In this document: positions 24,349 to 34,799 of the stretch, piece by piece
Numbering within the stretch: position 1 is the stretch's first letter
Layout: the number at the start of each line of letters is the position of its first letter
Assembly: GCA_028751875.1 (NCBI GenBank)
Contig: CM054140.1
Location: forward strand, 10,551,903 to 10,615,902
Length of the DNA: 64,000 nucleotides
DNA from: Rapana venosa
Taxonomy: Eukaryota; Mollusca; Gastropoda; Neogastropoda; Muricidae
Reading direction: 5' to 3'
The notes under the pieces: model-generated
Seen by the model: only the letters and a program-made list of their open reading frames with translations
What the model was told of the DNA's origin: nothing
Database searches by the model: none
Position numbers and translations under genes: made by a program

Positions 24349-25001
24349 AAGATAAATTCCAACCTCTGTTGATAGATAAAAGAGTAATTGAAGAAGTTGA
24401 CTCCCACAGAATTCTGGGTGTAATTATTGACAAAAATCTTACTTGGACCGACCATGTGATGGCGCTAGGAAAACGTCTTTCTTACAAGCTACTTCAGTTA
24501 TCAAAAATAAAACATTTTCTGAATAACCACTCTCGCAAACTCTTTTTTTGCGGCCATATTTTGCCTATAGTTGACTATGCTTCATCTCTTTGGGACAGCT
24601 GCAGTGATACAAATTTAAAATTGATTCATAGATTATATAAAAGAGCACTGAAACTTGTTCTACTACAATCAAGCTCCCTAACCATCAACGATTATAAGAA
24701 AACAAATATCCTAACCTTCAAAAACAGACTTTATCTAAATAAAGCTCTATTTGTCCAGAAAGTTATCAATGGAAATGCCCCTCCAAAGATCACCAATAGC
24801 TTCAAAATCAATGAACACAGACATAATCATCTACTAACATTTCCGAGACCAAGAAATAATCTTTACAAAACAAGCTTCTTGTACTCAGGTAGTGACTTAT
24901 GGAACAAGCTCCCAAAACGCTTAAAATGTATCAAAAACAAAAATCAGTTCAAGGCACAGCTAAAAAGCCATTTAATGCATGAATGCCTAGGAATTGACTA
25001 A
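24309..25001 (+). pseudogene. LINE ORF C-terminal region, shifted frame
   Basis: This 230-codon frame continues the RT protein past the active site. It contains RILGVIIDKNLTWTDHV, the usual motif after the palm domain, then a basic C-terminal region with HILPIVDYASSLWD and a DLWNKLPKRLK block typical of the end of Jockey/CR1-group ORFs. It ends at the natural stop near 25001. The complement is found at 50430-51073. The apparent start at 24309 is a product of the frameshift. Confidence 0.88.
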
Positions 25002-25300
25002 TAAGGCAAATCAACCATGATTAATACGGCAAAATAAACCATACTTACATTTACCAGCACTAAAGGTTATTCCAACAACACAAAATTCAAGTATCTCCTT
25101 ATTGTGACTAGAAATTCTACAGTCACACATCTATATGTGTGGATGGGGAGGGGGAGGCGGCAAGAGGCACACTTAATTATGCAAGAAGTAGAGAATCTCT
25201 GCACGCTCGTACTAATCTGCAATGTTGAAACAGTGGAAAGGAGAAAATTTAAAAAAAATCTTTTTATGGTTAGACCTGTGATAAGCTGCTAGTGTGTTCC

Positions 25301-25357
25301 TTCTCTCTCTCTCTCTCTCTCCTCTCTCTCTCACTCTCTCTCTCTCTCTCTCTCTCC

Positions 25358-25395
<38 letters not shown>
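25301..25395. repeat. (CT)n microsatellite inside the LINE 3' UTR
   Basis: Lies about 300 bp after the ORF stop. The reverse-strand LINE has the complementary GA tract at 50042-50150 in the equivalent position, so the repeat is carried by the element. Confidence 0.93.
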
Positions 25396-25400
<5 letters not shown>

Positions 25401-26465
25401 CCTCTCTCTCCTTTCCATCCTCTCCCCTTTCCTCTCCTTCTCCTCATGCCCTTTGTCTTGTTAATTCCAATAGATTTTATCGTGGATGTTTGTTTTTATT
25501 GCAGTTAGAGATGAGATTATTAGTACTTATTATAAGCGATACTGTTATAGTTTGATATTGTTTTAGTTTTGATGTCCGTTGATTTTGGGTTTTGAATTCT
25601 GTATCATATAGGGGTTCTATTTGTGTTGGAATACTTGTTTGTTTGTTTTTTTTAAATTAGTATTTCTTATTGATGAAGCGTGTATTTCCCTTCCCCCTTG
25701 ATACTCCTCCCCCACCCCATCTTTCTATGCTTTTCTGTTATCATCGTTTATTGTTATTGTTTCATTGTGATGGGGATCATTTGTTTATATTGTTGTTCTC
25801 ATGATGATGGGAGATTGTTGTTATAATTGTATCGCTATTATTAATAATCATTATTGTAATCTTATCGACTTCTCTTGCTTGGATAGTTATTGTGTGAATG
25901 TCATTTTTTTTAAATAACAGCGCTATTTGATAAGTATGAGCGCAAAAAAGCACACGTTTGCTGGGGGAAGGAGGTGAGGAGGGGGAGGTCAATGAAGGCA
26001 ATATTGTCAGTTAGTTGACGAATGCTAGTTGTGTTAACGTTTGTTCCTGTATCTTTTTGTTATCTATAAAGTGTAACGTGAAAAAGTGGATGAAAACAGT
26101 AGTGGAAGTGGTTTGTGTGTCCTGAGTTTTATGATTTTCTTTTTTAATTCTTGATGGCTTTTTATATTTAAATGTGTGTGTGGACGTCGAGCGCGCACGC
26201 GCCTAGGTAGAGCAGAGTATGTGTGGCGTGTATATGTATAGGTGGTAATTTGGATTTTCAATGTATTTCCTTACCGAATTTTTTCCTGAGTTTCATTTAA
26301 TGGTAAACGATGCAATATGTAGTGTCTTTAGTATAATCATTTACGAAATTTGTTTCTTAGAGAGATGGCTTGATGAAAAAAAGCAAGGCATTGCCCTTAT
26401 TCAATGTCTCCATCTGGAAATAAAATTTTGATTGACTTGGACTTGACTAGACTTGAATTGACACT

Positions 26466-26560
26466 CAGATACACACACCCTAACACACAAAGAACACACA
26501 CACGACCCACACACACAAACACTCACACACACCACACAACACACACCACCCCCCATTTCC
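26466..26560. repeat. CA-rich imperfect microsatellite
   Basis: acacac runs with cctaac, aaag and cacc interruptions directly after the LINE tail. Confidence 0.85.
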
Positions 26561-27720
26561 TTCCCCACTCACATACACCTGGCCCCCTTTGTGGCCAGTA
26601 AGTAAGCTTTGTAGTTCAAGCACAGTACCCTTGACACTTCTTCACACTTTTACTCACCCCCCTTTACTAAGTGCCCTACTCCTGTTACATGCTATAGTGC
26701 CTCTGGGATGCTTGGGGTGTGGGTGGGTGGTGAGGGGGTGTGGGTGAGACTGTGACACTCCTAGTTTGAGGCTTTTTTTTTTCATTCAGATGTGTTGTTG
26801 TTGTGTGGTCTTTTGATTGTTTGTTCTGTTCACTCTCAGTGTTATTAGATATCTCTTTATAGTGTGTTTGTATGTGTGTCCAAAGTCAAAGTCAAAAACT
26901 TTTGCTTTTTCAGATCTTACATCAAATTAGGAAAGTGCAATTGGGTAATGTTTTGTGTGTGCTTATCGTATGTGTGTGTAGGGCACAGCCAGCAAAAGGC
27001 AGGTTATGTGTGGCTAAGGCCCTGTGGACCCTGTTTGAGGCTGGTAAGTTCTCTTGTATTAGCAAGCCCAATGGTTCATTGACAAATTATTCACCACTTT
27101 TTCACTTGTTTCCCAAGTGTCCTATGTCCTTTTACCTATAACCCTCTCTCCCCTTGGGGGGACAAGGGGCTCAGGGTGAGAATCTGTCCACTCCTATGTG
27201 AGGCTCTCATCCATTGAGAGAACTGAGAGTGTGTGTGTGTGGGGGGGGGGGAGGGGTTGCTCAGGTGTGTGTCTGGCTAGTGTTGATTGTTGTTGGGATT
27301 TTAGGATTGGGGGTTTTTCAGGATTTGTGGGTATTTTCAGGGGCTCCTCACGACTCACCAAGGAGTTTAGGGAGGAAGTCCCAGTGAACTGAAGTAGTGA
27401 CAGCCGGTTGGTCAGTTGTTTTAAGTATTGATTGATCAAGGCTTCAAGGGTATCGCTGCCACCCCCACCCCCACCCCCACCCGCCAAAAAGACAAAACTC
27501 AAGCCTGCATGCACAGGAGAATGGATGTAAACAAAGCGGCATGGAGTTACTTATTCCATTACTATACTTGCTACTCGGTACTGCTGCTGCTGCTGCTGCT
27601 ACTATACTACTACTACTCTACTTTACTTCTACTTTACTACTACAAGCTATACTCCTGTAATGCTACAGTAATGTTTTTGCACACAAGTAAGTAGGTAGGT
27701 ATGTATGTATGAACTTGTGC
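26561..27720. other. Unassigned sequence with a possible LINE-tail relic
   Basis: No gene recognised. At 26882-26935 the wording caaagtcaaagtcaaaaac, then cagat and tacatc, resembles the complement of the LINE 3' end (49016-49060), suggesting a short 5'-truncated relative on the minus strand. The 27240 G-run and the 27455-27483 ccaccccc repeat are simple sequence. The 27198-27514 frames carry no motif. Confidence 0.4.
27455..27483 (-). other. Potential G-quadruplex run
   Basis: The plus strand reads ccacccccacccccaccccc and continues. The minus strand therefore has at least four G-runs of 4-5 separated by single bases, the classic pattern for an intrastrand quadruplex. It is a structural possibility only. 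Confidence 0.5.
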
Positions 27721-27728
27721 GCACGGTG

Positions 27729-27853
27729 TTTGTGTGTGTGGTGTGTGTGTGTGTGTGTGTGTGTGTAGGTGTGGTGTGTGTGTGTAGGTGTGTGTGTAGG
27801 TTGTGTGGTGTATGTGTGTGGTAGGGGTGTTGTTGTTGTTGTGTGTGTGTGTG

Positions 27854-27930
<77 letters not shown>
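27729..27930. repeat. (GT)n microsatellite with interruptions
   Basis: Long GT run broken by gtag, ttgttg and ggtg words. It opens composite-repeat copy 2 and corresponds to 45832-45937. Confidence 0.93.
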
Positions 27931-27932
<2 letters not shown>

Positions 27933-28021
27933 CAGGACAAAATATTTATTTTGCCACATTGTGCCTAGTGCGTCCACTTTTGATACAACAACAATAATAA
28001 TGATAGTAATAATACTACACC

Positions 28022-28114
28022 TAGCACTACTACTGCTGCTGCTACTATTACTACTACTAACTAACTATGTAACTAACTAACTATTCATTAGCTATTACCT
28101 ACTACTACTAGTAG

Positions 28115-28145
<31 letters not shown>

Positions 28146-28165
28146 GCAACTACTACTGCTACTGT
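28022..28165. repeat. Mixed CTA/CTG/CTAA simple repeat
   Basis: Tandem cta with ctg blocks, a taac block near 28055-28085, and a tactag-agtact palindromic joint near 28108. Confidence 0.9.
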
Positions 28166-28184
28166 GTGTGTAATATTGGTATAT

Positions 28185-28300
28185 TTTTATTTTATTAATG
28201 AACGATTGCATAATAATAAATGATTTGAATGTAATCGCTTTGATTTGTTCCTTTGCAAGATTCAGCGCTATATAAATGCCATACATTATTGTATTATTAT
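28185..28300 (+). mobile_element. Family C short repeat ending in an ATT tail
   Basis: Contains aatgatttgaatgtaatcgc then gattcagcgctatataaat and runs into att repeats. Same family as 32478-32600, the complement of 32850-32985, 33056-33127 and 46193-46270. The agcgctatataaat...(att)n ending is typical of 3' ends of short retroelements in marine invertebrates (resemblance; class not proven). Confidence 0.65.
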
Positions 28301-28302
28301 TA

Positions 28303-28393
<91 letters not shown>

Positions 28394-28423
28394 TACTACT
28401 ACTACTACTACTACTACTACTAT

Positions 28424-28467
<44 letters not shown>
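28294..28467. repeat. (ATT)n-(CTG)n-(CTA)n compound trinucleotide array
   Basis: An ATT block is followed by about 27 CTG or CTA/CTG units to 28390, then a CTA block to 28467. Leucine, alanine, serine or tyrosine homopolymer frames over it are trivial. Confidence 0.93.
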
Positions 28468-28691
28468 ACATTATCGACAACAACGGCAGCAACAACAGAA
28501 ACCGTAATCGTAATAATGATAGTCACTGCTTTTATTTCATGCTATGTAGTTTAAATTGTATATTGTCAAATACATAGAACTCTCATACATATAGATGATA
28601 CTCGGAACAAGTGGCAAGTCATGGCGATGGTCATCAGTGTTAGAGGTTATATTCTTCCCAATGTTTTCTTCAAAATTCTATTGACCACACA

Positions 28692-29333
28692 AATAATAAA
28701 GAAAAAAACACAATGCCACTATGTGAATGTGCGTGCGTGTTGGTTTATGTGTGCGGGAAGGGGGGTGGGGGGATAGTGGTGGAGGTGGGGGGGGGGGGGG
28801 GATCTGTTCTATGCACTGGGATGAGGGGACAGGCAAGGTGAGAGTGATGGACCACAGGATTGGTTGTGCATGGCAGTGCTGGTCCCCAGGGCTGAGGGGC
28901 CAGGTGGCAGGCGCTGTTTGAAGACACCGACCTGTGTGCCATCACTGCCACACGTGCCACATTGTGCTCAAAGACATCCAGCTGGCTGGCTGTATCTGTG
29001 GACAGCGTGCAGAAGATAACGGCACAGACAGGTCTCCATAGTATCGGCTTAGTAACAGAGGTAATCTCTTAGTCGCTTGGCGGCTTATCGCAGCCATGCA
29101 TTAAGACAATGGGTGAAACAGATCTCAGTGTGATCCCACTAACCACAGATGTAATCTCGCTTGGCCGCTTATCCTGACCATCCCTGAAAATGAGGGAATA
29201 AACAGATCTGGGTATAATCTAATGGACAGAGGGGATCTCTTAGTGGCTTGGCGGCGTATTGCAGCAATCTGTAAAGACAATGGGTTTTGCTGGGTTTTTC
29301 CTTCCTTGGCTAACCTCTGAGGTTCACCAATGG

Positions 29334-29381
<48 letters not shown>

Positions 29382-29394
29382 CAAACTCTTCTTA
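28692..29394. repeat. Composite repeat, segment B, copy 2
   Basis: Homologous to 17591-18255 over its length, with the G-rich block near 28780, the gttgtgcatggcagtg block near 28865 and the three tandem acagaggt units. A (GT)n tract at 29337-29378 lies inside its right end, where copy 1 has only a short GT stretch. It ends in gcaaactcttcttaaagga and passes into a SINE-1 fragment. Confidence 0.9.
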
Positions 29395-29475
29395 AAGGAT
29401 CAAAGGGGTTTTAACGTGTGTGCAACGTGTTCTGCATGCGTTCGAACACGCGCCTCAGTTTATAGGCTCAGCAGA
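29395..29475 (-). mobile_element. SINE-1 fragment, central part
   Basis: Matches the middle of SINE-1: ggggttttaacgtgtgtgca, ttctgcatgcgttcgaacac, then cctcagtttatag. It lacks the tRNA-like head and the 3' end. The closest relative is 47222-47330. Confidence 0.75.
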
Positions 29476-29687
29476 AGAACTTTGACACTCAGAAACAGTT
29501 AGCTCCAGATATGCCTCATCACACCAATTGACGAAATCGGTGAGGGCTGGACCATGGTTTTGGACAGTTCCAGATAAGAAGACAAAAGAGCACTGTTATC
29601 CGCTGGAACATGAATAATTATCATCATTAATAATAACAACAGATCCTGTTTTCCTATGTCATGCTTGCGCTCATTCCAAACTGACAT

Positions 29688-29790
29688 ATCTATCTATCTA
29701 TCTATCTTTATCTATCTATCAATATAGATAGATATAGATATATTCATATATATATATATATATATATATATTCATATATATATATATATA
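29688..29790. repeat. (CTAT)n and (TA)n compound microsatellite
   Basis: ctat units to about 29722, then atagatatagata, then ta runs at 29748-29790 interrupted by ttca. Confidence 0.92.
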
Positions 29791-29871
29791 AATTATGGCT
29801 AGCACCAAGGCTGTACATTACAACAACGAATCTAAATAGCAAAACACTCATGCCTAATACACAAAACAGCG

Positions 29872-30215
29872 AGGGGAGGCTACAGTCGAGTGGTTAAGAT
29901 AGCTGGGCCTCAATTCTATGAGTCCATGAAGTTGTGGGTTCAAATCTCCGCGACTCATCTGGTGAATTAAGGTGTGGGGATTTATACGATCTCCCAGGTC
30001 AACTTCAAGTGCAGACCTGCCAGTGCCATTAATCCCTTAGTGTATATACACATGCAGAAAAATCAAATGTGCGTCCCGTACTTCATGTCAGCGTTGGGTG
30101 GGTTACCCAAACACAAACATACCCAGCATGCATCCCCCAAGTCGGAATGCGGCAACCTTCCTGGTGCAAGAACTGTCGCATAGCAAGATCTCACCATTGG
30201 TGAACATGGGAGCTG
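29872..30215 (+). mobile_element. SINE-3, tRNA-derived head
   Basis: The head reads ggctacagtcgagtggttaa (box A region) and, about 50 bases on, gttgtgggttcaaatctccg (box B). The body contains cttcatgtcagcgttgggtg and acccagcatgcatccccc, wording I recognise from SINEs widespread in gastropod genomes. Only one copy lies in the window. The 3' boundary is approximate and I saw no clear target duplication. Confidence 0.75.
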
Positions 30216-30399
30216 TACCCAAGGAAGGAACACAAGAGAAACAGGCACAGAAGGGCACAAGACCAACACATCATCTGACAGGACAGGGAACTACACAAAG
30301 CCTGGTTTCATTCATCAACAGGCCTAAAAATCGCTTCAAAGCAAATAACATATACACAAAACATGTATTCATACCACATGAATAAGACAGACATACCTA

Positions 30400-30468
30400 T
30401 TCTCTCTCACACACACACGCACACTCACACGTAGGCAGCACGCGCAAGTGCGCGCGTGCACACGCGCG

Positions 30469-30505
<37 letters not shown>
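30400..30505. repeat. (AC)n microsatellite with a CG-rich centre
   Basis: acac runs flank a gcgcgtgcacacgcgcgcac block, an alternating purine-pyrimidine stretch able to adopt Z-DNA in principle. Confidence 0.9.
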
Positions 30506-30544
30506 ATGTTAGTTTTTTTTTCATTTTTGTTCCTCAGCTACAGC

Positions 30545-30620
30545 TTTGATGTTCACCAATGGTGAAATGTTTTGTCTATGCCACGTCCCCAACCCCCACC
30601 ACCACCACCATTTAGGTCAC
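30545..30620. repeat. Segment B end-like fragment
   Basis: gttcaccaatggtg followed by a C-rich stretch, accatttag and ccacattcc matches 54530-54605, the right end of segment B copy 4. Little else of segment B is present. Confidence 0.5.
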
Positions 30621-30680
30621 CACATTCCAACTTCCCGAAAATGCCAGTTTAAAAAAGCTCTCCATTCCCAACCCTACAGA

Positions 30681-30682
<2 letters not shown>

Positions 30683-30716
<34 letters not shown>

Positions 30717-30783
30717 TGTGTGTGTGTGGTGTGTGAGTGTGTGTGTGTGTGTGTGATTGTGTGTGTGTGTGTGTGTGTGTGTG
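30683..30783. repeat. (GT)n microsatellite
   Basis: Near-continuous GT with single-base interruptions at about 30713, 30729, 30737 and 30756. Confidence 0.95.
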
Positions 30784-30914
30784 CCTGCGTGCATGCATAT
30801 ATGCTGTGCGATGGTTCCACCCCATACGACGTGTTGCCAGTGATAGCATTTCCTCACAATGATAATACAATGACAATGACAACACCATGGAGCCATACAC
30901 CATTATCTTCATGG

Positions 30915-30936
30915 ATTGCTTCGCTCGCGAAGCAAT
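30915..30936. other. Perfect 10-bp inverted repeat with 2-base loop
   Basis: attgcttcgc, tc, gcgaagcaat: both arms pair perfectly. No transposon end could be tied to it. Confidence 0.8.
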
Positions 30937-30969
30937 TAAAAGCTTGTTTACTGATCCGATGATTCTGAG

Positions 30970-31080
30970 AACTGCTCATTGCCATTATCTTCATAGATAG
31001 CTGCGATAAGCCGCCAAGTGACTGAAGGGTTATCTTTATTCCTAATCGGATGATACTGAGGCCTGTTTATACCATGATCT
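30970..31080. repeat. Segment B fragment, inverted
   Basis: tagctgcgataagccgccaa is the complement of the segment B word cttggcggcttatcgcagcc, followed by traces of the neighbouring tandem unit. Orientation is opposite to the four main copies. Confidence 0.65.
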
Positions 31081-31564
31081 TGATTCATCAATGTGTGTGT
31101 GCGTGTTTGAGTGTGTGTTCGATTGTACGTCTGTTTACTTAAAGTGATATTAGACCAGAGGGGAAGGGGTAATGGTGAAGTGAGGGCTTTAAGGCAAAGA
31201 GATCAGTGTTGGTATTAAAAGGTTTTGTGTATGTCTTAATTCTGATTCCAAACAATACAAACAACATGCTGCAAAATATTGGCAAAGAAACGCAAAAAGA
31301 ACAAAAACACAGAACAACAGAACACTATGCTTTTTATCGGCACCTGTACAATTGCAAATCAGTCGGAAAGTAAAACGATTACAGTCACACTGTTGTACTT
31401 TACAAAAAAGAAATTATTGGAGAGTACATCAGCGACAGTGCTATCTGGCATAATCAGTTTGGATTGGTTAGTGCCTCGTTCAGAGATTTATCTCGAAAGG
31501 CTGGTAGGAACTTTTTTAAGCCCTTACATTGGTACAAAACATGGATATTTGAAAGTTTGTCACC

Positions 31565-31720
31565 GCATATTCATTGTATTGGAAACAGATGGCAGAATTT
31601 ACAAATTCGCATACACACGGGGTAAGGTAAAGGTAAAGGGGACTAGATGTAAAAAAAAGCACATGAGTGCTTATTCCATTATCCTCGATTTAAAAGAATA
31701 AATAAAGAAATAAAGAAATG
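31565..31720 (+). mobile_element. SINE-1 3' half, plus orientation
   Basis: Contains ggaaacagatggcagaattt, cgcatacacacggggtaagg, ggactagatgtaaaaaaaag and tgcttattccattatcctcg, the order expected for the 3' half of SINE-1 in forward orientation, followed by an aaataaag tail. The 140-codon open frame at 31279-31701 runs into it and is therefore unlikely to be a gene. Confidence 0.7.
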
Positions 31721-31799
31721 TATTGTTCGCAAATTTTGCTCGAAAGGCATTTAATTTCAGTCTGAATCAGAGAAACATTTTTCTAGTATAGGATCTTGT

Positions 31800-31844
31800 G
31801 TGCGTGTATGTGTGTGAGTGCTGTGTGTCGTGTGTGTGTGTGTG

Positions 31845-31881
<37 letters not shown>

Positions 31882-31883
31882 TG

Positions 31884-31936
<53 letters not shown>

Positions 31937-31947
31937 GTGTGTGTGTG
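31800..31947. repeat. (GT)n microsatellite
   Basis: GT run with gtcgt and ctgtt interruptions; the longest uninterrupted part is around 31887-31933. Confidence 0.95.
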
Positions 31948-32033
31948 ATATGACTGTCAGTACTTGGTCAGAGAGGAGCACTGTCTGAGGTACACGTGGT
32001 CTGTTTCAATGGGGGAGGTCGGCCTGTTGATGA

Positions 32034-32083
32034 CCCCCCCCTCCCACCCCCCCCTCCCCCCCCCCCCCCCCCCCCCCCCCCTA
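32034..32083. repeat. Poly-C tract
   Basis: C run of nearly 50 bases with a few T and A interruptions in its left part. Length is unreliable. Confidence 0.85.
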
Positions 32084-32225
32084 TCTCTGTTCTGCAGAAA
32101 GGAGTGGTCCTGACCAAAGAAATCCGCTTCTGGTGTGAGAAAGCAAGAGTCCCGTGTGTGGTTGAGGGGGAGGGGGGGGGGGGGAGGGGGAGGAGAGGAG
32201 TGGAGGGGGAAAGAGGGAGCAACTG

Positions 32226-32410
32226 TGTTCTGTTGCTTTGTATTGTAATGCATTGTAAGGTCATTGTATTGTATTGTATTGTGGTGTATGGTATTGTCTT
32301 GCATTGTATTGTATACATTGTGTTGTGTTGTATTGAATTGTGTTCTATTGTATTGGATTGTATTGTATTGTATTGTATTGTACTGTATTGTAGTGTATTG
32401 TATTGCATTC
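32226..32410. repeat. (TATTG)n pentanucleotide repeat
   Basis: Units of tattg with variants such as tgttg, taatg and cattg over about 180 bp; the cleanest part is 32354-32384. A weaker block of the same kind lies at 32681-32830, drifting into gtagt units. Confidence 0.9.
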
Positions 32411-32477
32411 AACAGCATATCTCTTTCATCACCACCTAAGCGTGTTCGTGAGCGCGCAAGTGCGCCCGCATAAATTT

Positions 32478-32616
32478 GCAATCTGTTATTCATGATATTT
32501 GAGGTAAAGTTGTATGCATGTAAATGATTTAAATGCAAGGGCTTCGATTTGTTTGTTTTACAAGATACAGCGCTATATAAATTACATCTATTATTATTAT
32601 TATTTTATTATTATTA

Positions 32617-32666
<50 letters not shown>

Positions 32667-32985
32667 TATTATTATACTCTATTGTAATGTCATGTGTTAT
32701 ATTGTACTCTATATTTTGCTTTCTTTTGTGTTGTGTTGTATTGTTTTGTATTCCATTGTATTGTAGTATAGTGTAATGTATTGTATTGTAGTTTAGTGTA
32801 GTGTAGTGTAGTGTAGTGTAGTGTAGTGTAATAGTAATAATAATATATGGAATGTATATAGCGCTGAATCTTGTAAAAAAAAAAACCCAAACAATTCGAA
32901 GCACTTGCACTCAAATCATTTACACGCATGCAATTCTCCTTAAACATAATGAACAACTGATTTCAAATCCATGCATTGTGTTTGC
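32478..32985. repeat. Inverted pair of family C repeats around simple sequence
   Basis: Left arm 32478-32600 and right arm 32850-32985 are complementary over about 120 bp. Both contain the family C words tgtaaatgattt and agcgctatata in opposite orientations. Between them lie att, tca (32618-32665), ttgta and gtagt repeats. A third, direct copy of the arm start lies at 33056-33127. Confidence 0.8.
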
Positions 32986-32988
32986 GAG

Positions 32989-33052
32989 TGTGTGTGTGTG
33001 TGTGTGTGTTGTGTTGCGTGCGTGCGTGCGTGCGTGCGTGCGCGTGTGCGCA
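32989..33052. repeat. (GT)n-(GTGC)n microsatellite
   Basis: GT run to about 33014, then gcgtgcgtgc units to 33045. Confidence 0.9.
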
Positions 33053-33239
33053 TAAATTTAAAATCTGTTATTCATGATATTTGAGGAAAGTTGCATGCGT
33101 GTAAATGATTTGAGTGCAAGCGCTTCTTTTTCTACCTGGTCGGAGTACTGAAATATGTGGTGTGATTGTATTTCATTGGTTAGTTGTGACTTGTCTGTTT
33201 TCTTGGTGACATCATTCACTTGCCATAGTTCATGCAATT

Positions 33240-34075
33240 TGTCACCTGCTATCACTTTTCAGTATCAAGAGAAAATTAGTATCATTCACTTTTTCAAGGA
33301 AGAAAATTAAAAACATGTAGTATGAAAATAAACAACATAAAGCCTCGTGTGCCACTTTTTCATGGTTGAAAGGTAAAAGCACTAATCATTAAAAAAAAAT
33401 TAAAAAAAATGTCCCTTTTTGCACAAAGTTTCATTCATTTTATTTATTCGTTTAATCCGAGGCTTATGGAATAAGCATTCAAATGCTCTTTTACATCCAG
33501 TCGTCGTGTATAAGCAGTTTTGTACATTTTGTCATCTGTTCCCATCAGCACACAATGGCCTTCTCTTCCGAAAAGTGGAACACGATTTTTCGTGTGCGCA
33601 AGATGTTCTGCATGGTTTATAGTCTCATCCGAAGGACTTTTGGGGGGAGTGGAGTCTGCACTGATGTTAACTCCAGAGGAAAAATCCTCTTGAACGAGAT
33701 TCAAACCAGAGTCATCAGATCACGAGAGCATCACTCTAACCACCAAGCTATCCCATCCCAAGAACATTTAACTTTTTAAGGATCAGAAGTACTAGTATGA
33801 GTCATTTTCATGAAGAAGATAATTTACACCATTAATTCCATTTTTCAAGGAAGAAAATTAATGGTGTCATTCTCTTTCTTTTTTAAAGAAAGAATAACTT
33901 GAGCATTTTCCTTTTCAGGGAAGAAAATATCAATCGTGTTATTCTGGGGGGTTTTAAAGAAATAAATTTAGTCCCCACATTTTTTATTTCATGGGGAAAC
34001 AAACTGCCTCATTCTATTTTCCGAGGAAGAAAACGGGGTAGCTACTGCATTTTCAAGGAAGAAAACTAGGGAAGG
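33240..34075. repeat. Dispersed tandem motif ttttcaaggaagaaaa, split by a SINE
   Basis: The motif or close variants occurs near 33291, 33841, 33912, 34019 and 34050, each followed by AT-rich sequence and often by ggtgtcattct-like wording. Spacing is 30-110 bp within the right-hand group. SINE-1 at 33436-33757 separates the first occurrence from the others. Confidence 0.6.
33436..33757 (-). mobile_element. SINE-1 copy, full length
   Basis: On the minus strand: tRNA-like head with box A wording atagcttggtggttagagtg and box B wording tggtttgaatctc, then the core ccttcggatgagac, then a 3' half ending in cataagcctcggattaaacg and an aataaataaa tail. It is a more diverged copy than those at 17134 and 48546 and lies outside the composite repeat, so SINE-1 also moves independently. 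Confidence 0.87.
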
Positions 34076-34648
34076 GGGGGGGGAGGTTTATGTTTTAAGT
34101 CTTTATATGAAAGGCAGGAGCATGGACCAATGAGATGGAAAACAGACAAGAAGAAAGTGACAAGTAGAAAAGGAACAATGACGGGAAAATAAAAGGGAAT
34201 TGCTAGCACAGAAATTTTAGACAGTGGGGATGCTATTTATACTGACAGGCTCCCTGTTTCCTCTTGTGGGAAAGCCATTTTATCTGACTGTGCATGAGAA
34301 GCTGAGGGCTCAGGAAAAGGCTCTTGTGACTACACATTGAAGGAAGAAGAGCTTTAGCAGCTCCATCACAGGATAAGGTGTTGATGTGGATAACAAGGAG
34401 GGAAAGGTGGGAAACACTTGTGAACATCCTCAAACGGGTATGAGTGATGTTTGTAAACCAAAAGTTGGCTGGCTGGCCAGACCATGATGCACTGGGATTG
34501 ACTCTTAACCCTGACATCGCACATGACGTCGGCAGTGCATAGGTGAAAAGGTGAAGGTGTTCCCATAACTAGTACCAAGCAAGCGGTTGTTGGGGAGAGA
34601 GATGTCAGAGACATCAGCTTCTCCAAGGGCCAGCCTATTGATGGCAGC

Positions 34649-34650
<2 letters not shown>

Positions 34651-34682
<32 letters not shown>

Positions 34683-34705
34683 TCTCTTCTCTCTCTCTCT
34701 TTCTC
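34651..34705. repeat. C/T-rich tract
   Basis: Poly-C of about 30 bases followed by tcctctcttctctctctctc. Length is unreliable. Confidence 0.85.
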
Positions 34706-34799
34706 TGCTTTACCTTTCCTGTCCCTAAAGAGGCCAGGTACGCATTTACAGCTGGGTGAACAGGGCAACTGTTGTAAAGCCAAGGTGCTAAAACAGTCA

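Larger units (their letters stand above)
21604..26461 (+). mobile_element. Non-LTR retrotransposon (LINE), near full length, plus-strand copy
   Basis: Collinear along its length with the complement of 49016-53943. Parts in order: one 5'-UTR monomer (about 21604-21660), 5' UTR to about 22150, a single ORF with endonuclease then reverse transcriptase (about 22180-25001), and a 3' UTR of about 1.45 kb with an internal (CT)n tract. The tail is cttggacttgactagacttg. The endonuclease half is riddled with indels; the RT half is better kept. The layout fits a single-ORF element of the Jockey/CR1-like group of LINEs. I do not assign the exact clade. Confidence 0.93.

Noticed and set aside
28245..28577. 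Poly-leucine, poly-alanine, poly-serine and poly-tyrosine frames
   Set aside because: They are translations of CTG/CTA trinucleotide repeats in six frames without any flanking coding evidence.
31279..31701. 140-codon frame starting with a lysine-rich stretch
   Set aside because: Its second half is the 3' half of SINE-1, and no motif or splice context supports a gene.
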